This document shows, in pieces, positions 60,841-64,000 of a DNA stretch of 64,000 bases. A model generated the notes under the pieces. That model was given only the letters and a program-made list of their open reading frames with translations, searched no databases and was not told the origin of the DNA. The position numbers and the translations under genes are program-made. Origin of the DNA: Candidatus Kryptobacter tengchongensis (GTDB lineage: Bacteria > Bacteroidota > Ignavibacteria > Kryptoniales > Kryptoniaceae); assembly GCA_001485605.1 (NCBI GenBank), contig FAON01000001.1, positions 22,678 through 86,677 on the forward strand, written 5' to 3'. How positions within the stretch are numbered: position 1 is the first letter of the stretch; each line of letters opens with the position of its first letter.

Positions 60841-63378
60841 ATGAGAGTTGTAAAATTGATATTTTTTTTGATCTTAATTTTTCCCGGGTTAATTTATTCG
60901 CAGCAAAGAGGTATAGGGTTAAAGGATGAAGGTCAGATATCATCCGAGAAATTTTATAGATATTCATGGGCTCTTGTGATAGGGATTGATAATTACCTTT
61001 ATGCACCGAAGCTTAGATATGCCGTGAGAGATGCAAAAGCGGTTGCTGAAGTTTTAATTAATGAGTATGGATTTGAGAAAGATAAGGTTATAGAACTTTA
61101 TGATTCAAAGGCGACGAGATCAGAGATATTTAAGGCATTTGATAGATTAAAGAACAATGCAAAAAGCAACGATAGAGTTTTGATCTTTTTTGCGGGACAC
61201 GGTGTAACTGAACAACTTCCAGATGGAAGAGATAAAGGATATATTTTACCATATGATGGAAAGATGGATGAGCTTCTCTCCACAACAATTTCAACAGATC
61301 AACTGGCAGAGATAAGCCAAATGTTGAGGGCAAAACATGTATTTTTTGTGATGGATGCATGCTATGGGGGGTTAATCTTTGCAAGGGCTACCCCAATTTC
61401 ACTATCTACACTTGAATATCTTGAAGTTGTTACAACAAGAAAGGCAAGAAGGGCTCTTACGGCAGGAGGACGCAATCAAGCTGTGTTTGATATGGGTCCT
61501 GGTGGACATAGTGTTTTTACATATTATTTTATAAAAGCTCTTAAGGATAAAATGGCTGATTTAAACAGGGATGGTATAATAACAACAGCTGAGTTAAATG
61601 AGTTTGTTGCTCCAAAGGTAACAGCAGAATCAAAAAAATTGCAAACCCCTGAATATGGGATCCTTGCTGGGGATGAGGGGGGTGATTTTATCTTTATTCC
61701 CAGTTCATTTGTTCTAAGTTTTGATGTCACGATAAATTCTATTCCATTGGGCGCAAACATTACAATTGATGGCGAAGCTGCTGGGGTAACACCTGTTAAA
61801 GTTAATTTAACCCAAGGGGAACACACTGTACGGATTGAAAAAGAAGGATATAAAACTTCTATTGAAAAGATCTATGTGTCTTCGGATAATAGAATTTTTA
61901 CATTTAATCTTTCTCCTGAACTTTTAAAGTTAACCATTGAAGTTTCCCCTAAAGATGCGGATCTGTATATTGATAACATCAAAGTTGAGGGTTCCGGAAC
62001 TTATCTTCTTTCTCCCGGGAAGCATACAGTTGTAGCGATGAAGAAAAATTACAAAACCATAGAAAAGGATATAATATTGAATCAAGATGATTACCTTAAT
62101 TTAACATTACCCCCTGTAGAGGATGTATCTGTTGAAATTAGAGCAAATGTTCCTGATGCGGTAGTTTATATTGATGGAAACTTAGTCAATTATCTATCCC
62201 AGGGTAAGGTTAGATTGAATATACCTGCTGGAACAAGAACGATAAAAGTTGCAAGTGAAGGATATAAAGCAATGGAGAAAATCGTTCAATTAAAAGTAGG
62301 GGAAGAATATATAATTAACTTTAACCTTGAGCCAGAGCTAATCCCTATTGAAATAAAATCAAATGTTTTAGATGCGGATGTCTATATTGATGATGTCAAA
62401 GTTGGGAAATTAGATAATGGATTTGGTGTGTTTTATGTTTTGCAAGGGAAAAGGTATATAAAACTTGAAAAGGAATTTTATATACCTGCCTCAAAAAGTG
62501 TATTTGTTAGAGGTAACGAAAAACTGAGCATTAATTTAAACCTTGAACCATTTCCAGTTCTGTCAATTAAATCAAATGTTCCAGATGCAGAGATCTTTAT
62601 TAATGACACTGCATATGGAAAGTTAAAAGATGGAAAAGCGGATATAAAAGTTGGAAGAGGAACAAAGAAGTTGAGACTGGTTAAGGAAGGATATAAAGCT
62701 GCGTCAATTTACAAATATATTGATAAAAATGAAACGGTGACAATAGAGCTTGAGAAAATTTTCGGAATTTTAGACCTGAGTATATATCCGGCTAATACAG
62801 ATATTTATGTTTATGTTGACAATCAGCTTGTTCAGCAGGCTTTAAAATTACAAGCAAAAAGCGTGAATTTTAAGTTGAGAATCCCTTATGGCTCGCATAA
62901 TATATTAATTAAGGCACCCGGGTATAAACCTTATGAGTTTACCGTTGATATTAAAAGTGAGGAAAATCTCTTTAGAACTGTTATCCTTCGGGAGACTCCG
63001 GAAAATATAGCCAGGAGAATTTATGATTCAAAAATGAGGGCGAAAAAAGGAGCTATAACATTTTCAATCTTATCTTTAACTGCAACAGGGATTGGAGCGT
63101 TTATTTATCATAGTAAATCTGAAAAGTTATATGATGAATACATGAAATTGACAAAACTTGTGGAAATGCAAAAGAAATATAATGAATATAAAAAAACTGT
63201 TCAGATCAGGAACATTTTGATTGCTTCATCTGCCATTTTCGCTGTCAGCTCAGTATATTTTCTTATAAAAAAGGTTGACTATGATAAAATTTATAAAGAT
63301 GTTATAAAAAGTGAGGTCTCGCTCAACTATATATCCAGTGGTAATGTTAAAATGGTAAGTGTATCGGTTAGATTTTAA
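60841..63378 (+). CDS. Secreted caspase-family (C14) protein with PEGA-domain chain
   Basis: ATG 60841 follows GGAGG by seven bases. The product is 845 residues. Signal peptide; caspase-like peptidase domain (about 40-285) with YSWALVIGIDNY, catalytic His120 in FFAGHG and Cys174 in MDACYGG. An acidic loop DLNRDGIITTAEL could bind calcium. Then about six PEGA beta modules (about 295-720; for example GANITIDGEAAGVTPVKV and DAEIFINDTAYGKL) and two membrane helices near the end (about 742-760 and 795-812). Bacterial C14 proteins cut after basic or acidic residues. Targets are unknown. Fusion to PEGA repeats suggests binding to surface proteins or glycans. Confidence 0.9.
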   Translation: MRVVKLIFFLILIFPGLIYSQQRGIGLKDEGQISSEKFYRYSWALVIGIDNYLYAPKLRYAVRDAKAVAEVLINEYGFEKDKVIELYDSKATRSEIFKAFDRLKNNAKSNDRVLIFFAGHGVTEQLPDGRDKGYILPYDGKMDELLSTTISTDQLAEISQMLRAKHVFFVMDACYGGLIFARATPISLSTLEYLEVVTTRKARRALTAGGRNQAVFDMGPGGHSVFTYYFIKALKDKMADLNRDGIITTAELNEFVAPKVTAESKKLQTPEYGILAGDEGGDFIFIPSSFVLSFDVTINSIPLGANITIDGEAAGVTPVKVNLTQGEHTVRIEKEGYKTSIEKIYVSSDNRIFTFNLSPELLKLTIEVSPKDADLYIDNIKVEGSGTYLLSPGKHTVVAMKKNYKTIEKDIILNQDDYLNLTLPPVEDVSVEIRANVPDAVVYIDGNLVNYLSQGKVRLNIPAGTRTIKVASEGYKAMEKIVQLKVGEEYIINFNLEPELIPIEIKSNVLDADVYIDDVKVGKLDNGFGVFYVLQGKRYIKLEKEFYIPASKSVFVRGNEKLSINLNLEPFPVLSIKSNVPDAEIFINDTAYGKLKDGKADIKVGRGTKKLRLVKEGYKAASIYKYIDKNETVTIELEKIFGILDLSIYPANTDIYVYVDNQLVQQALKLQAKSVNFKLRIPYGSHNILIKAPGYKPYEFTVDIKSEENLFRTVILRETPENIARRIYDSKMRAKKGAITFSILSLTATGIGAFIYHSKSEKLYDEYMKLTKLVEMQKKYNEYKKTVQIRNILIASSAIFAVSSVYFLIKKVDYDKIYKDVIKSEVSLNYISSGNVKMVSVSVRF

Positions 63379-63474
63379 ACATTTACAATTGATGGAGGCT
63401 TTGCAAAAGACAAGTAAAAGCAAGAAAACTTAAAGCGGTAAGAATTTACTGAAAAATAAATATAGAATTTGGCT

Positions 63475-64000
63475 ATGAGGAAGTTTATATTTCTTGCCTT
63501 TATCGCTCTAAATATAACATATGTTCTGGCTCAATCATGGATAGATTCAATTGTGCCAGGCAGAAATGCATTAAATGTTTCGGCATCAACAAATATAACT
63601 ATCGTCTTTAACAGAGACATTGACCAATCTACTCTTACGAATGCAACGGTGAAAGTATATGGTTCAGGGAAGGGTTTTTATACGACGAACATAACATATA
63701 ATTCATCAACGAAAACAGCAACAGTTGATCCGATAAATGATTTTAAAGCTGGTGAGTTTATATCTGTTATTTTGACGAGGGGGATAAAAAGCACAGGTGG
63801 TGATTCAATGCCAAATCCTTATGTTTGGAGTTTTACAGTAAAGGTTGAGGATGGGAGTGGTTCATTTGTTAGAGTGGGTGATGTCGGAGTTGGGAGTAAT
63901 CCTTCTTCAGTTCACACATCAGATTTAGATGGTGATGGGGATATTGATATTGCTGTTGCAAATGATGGTTCAAACACTGTATCAATACTTCGCAATGATG
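63475..64000 (+). CDS. Secreted Ig-like and FG-GAP repeat protein (partial, cut by window end)
   Basis: The frame is open from ATG 63475 to the window edge (175 residues seen). Signal peptide ending VLAQS; a bacterial Ig-like domain of the Big_5 type (NVSASTNITIVFNRDID); then the first FG-GAP loop (DLDGDGDIDIAVAND). Its FG-GAP loops are of the same kind as those in the kinase at 53341. It lies 96 bases after the caspase gene with no terminator seen, so it may be part of the same transcript. Confidence 0.8.
   Translation, partial: MRKFIFLAFIALNITYVLAQSWIDSIVPGRNALNVSASTNITIVFNRDIDQSTLTNATVKVYGSGKGFYTTNITYNSSTKTATVDPINDFKAGEFISVILTRGIKSTGGDSMPNPYVWSFTVKVEDGSGSFVRVGDVGVGSNPSSVHTSDLDGDGDIDIAVANDGSNTVSILRND

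Noticed and set aside
60841..63378. Reading the caspase as part of a phage-defence (CBASS or gasdermin-type) system
   Set aside because: The protein has an export signal and PEGA modules, and there is no nucleotidyltransferase, gasdermin or TIR gene nearby.
63393..63434. Tiny ORF (13 codons) after the caspase gene beginning ATGGAGGCT
   Set aside because: It has no ribosome site of its own and no conserved feature; GGAGG inside it is more likely coincidental.

Overview
The window looks like chromosome of a Gram-negative, AT-rich, probably thermophilic bacterium of the Bacteroidota/Ignavibacteria/Kryptonia side of the FCB group. The clues are a type IX secretion style C-terminal domain with the YPNPFNP signature, many lipoproteins with Bacteroidota-like lipoboxes, an S46 dipeptidyl peptidase, M1 peptidases, FG-GAP proteins, and promoters of the form TTGACA-N17-TATATT. 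The taxonomic placement is inference from gene content; no rRNA is present.

Layout. 1-9.4 kb: tail of a probable topA, two lipoprotein genes, tRNA-Ser(UGA), a cohesin/dockerin-like secreted protein with a T9SS tail, secG, a hybrid histidine kinase, and a TPR protein with a BamE-like insert. 9.4-14.8 kb: a Cys/Met PLP enzyme, an M1 aminopeptidase, and a coiled-coil protein with 96-bp tandem repeats and a nuclease-like tail. 14.7-18.5 kb (minus strand): a nitrosative-stress type operon (hemerythrin-DUF2249 protein and two NnrS-like membrane proteins). A perfect FNR/DNR box lies in front of it and a frameshifted Crp/Fnr regulator remnant lies behind it. 18.6-30.8 kb: S46 peptidase, dicarboxylate/glutamate symporter, PQQ-type propeller, LysE exporter, ogt, a DUF1207-like protein, a compact restriction-modification pair, dnaG, and a ferredoxin plus geranylgeranyl-reductase-family flavoprotein. 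30.9-39.6 kb: rsmB, a hutH-like ammonia-lyase, recG, a CoA-binding protein, then on the minus strand a LysM transglycosylase, a CBS-domain membrane protein and tonB. 39.7-46.4 kb: an unusual cytochrome bd-related pair with a fused cytochrome c, an M1 peptidase fused to an Omp85-like barrel, a GYD protein, and a block of palindromic repeats. 47-53 kb: a TolC-MacA-MacB-like efflux operon.

53.3-64 kb is the most unusual part. A 1277-residue membrane kinase carries extracellular FG-GAP and ASPIC repeats. It is followed by an NtrC-type regulator with altered GAFTGA and Walker B motifs. Next comes a noncoding stretch with three GGAAAAATTTTTCC-type palindromes upstream of a -24/-12 (sigma-54) promoter. 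After that is an apparent operon: a double zinc-ribbon protein, a carboxypeptidase-regulatory-domain protein, a cohesin-like lipoprotein, a caspase-family protein with a chain of PEGA domains and, cut by the window end, an Ig-like/FG-GAP protein. I read this as a candidate envelope-sensing two-component system driving an envelope caspase module; the link is inferred from order and regulatory sites. No rRNA, CRISPR array, insertion sequence or prophage was seen.
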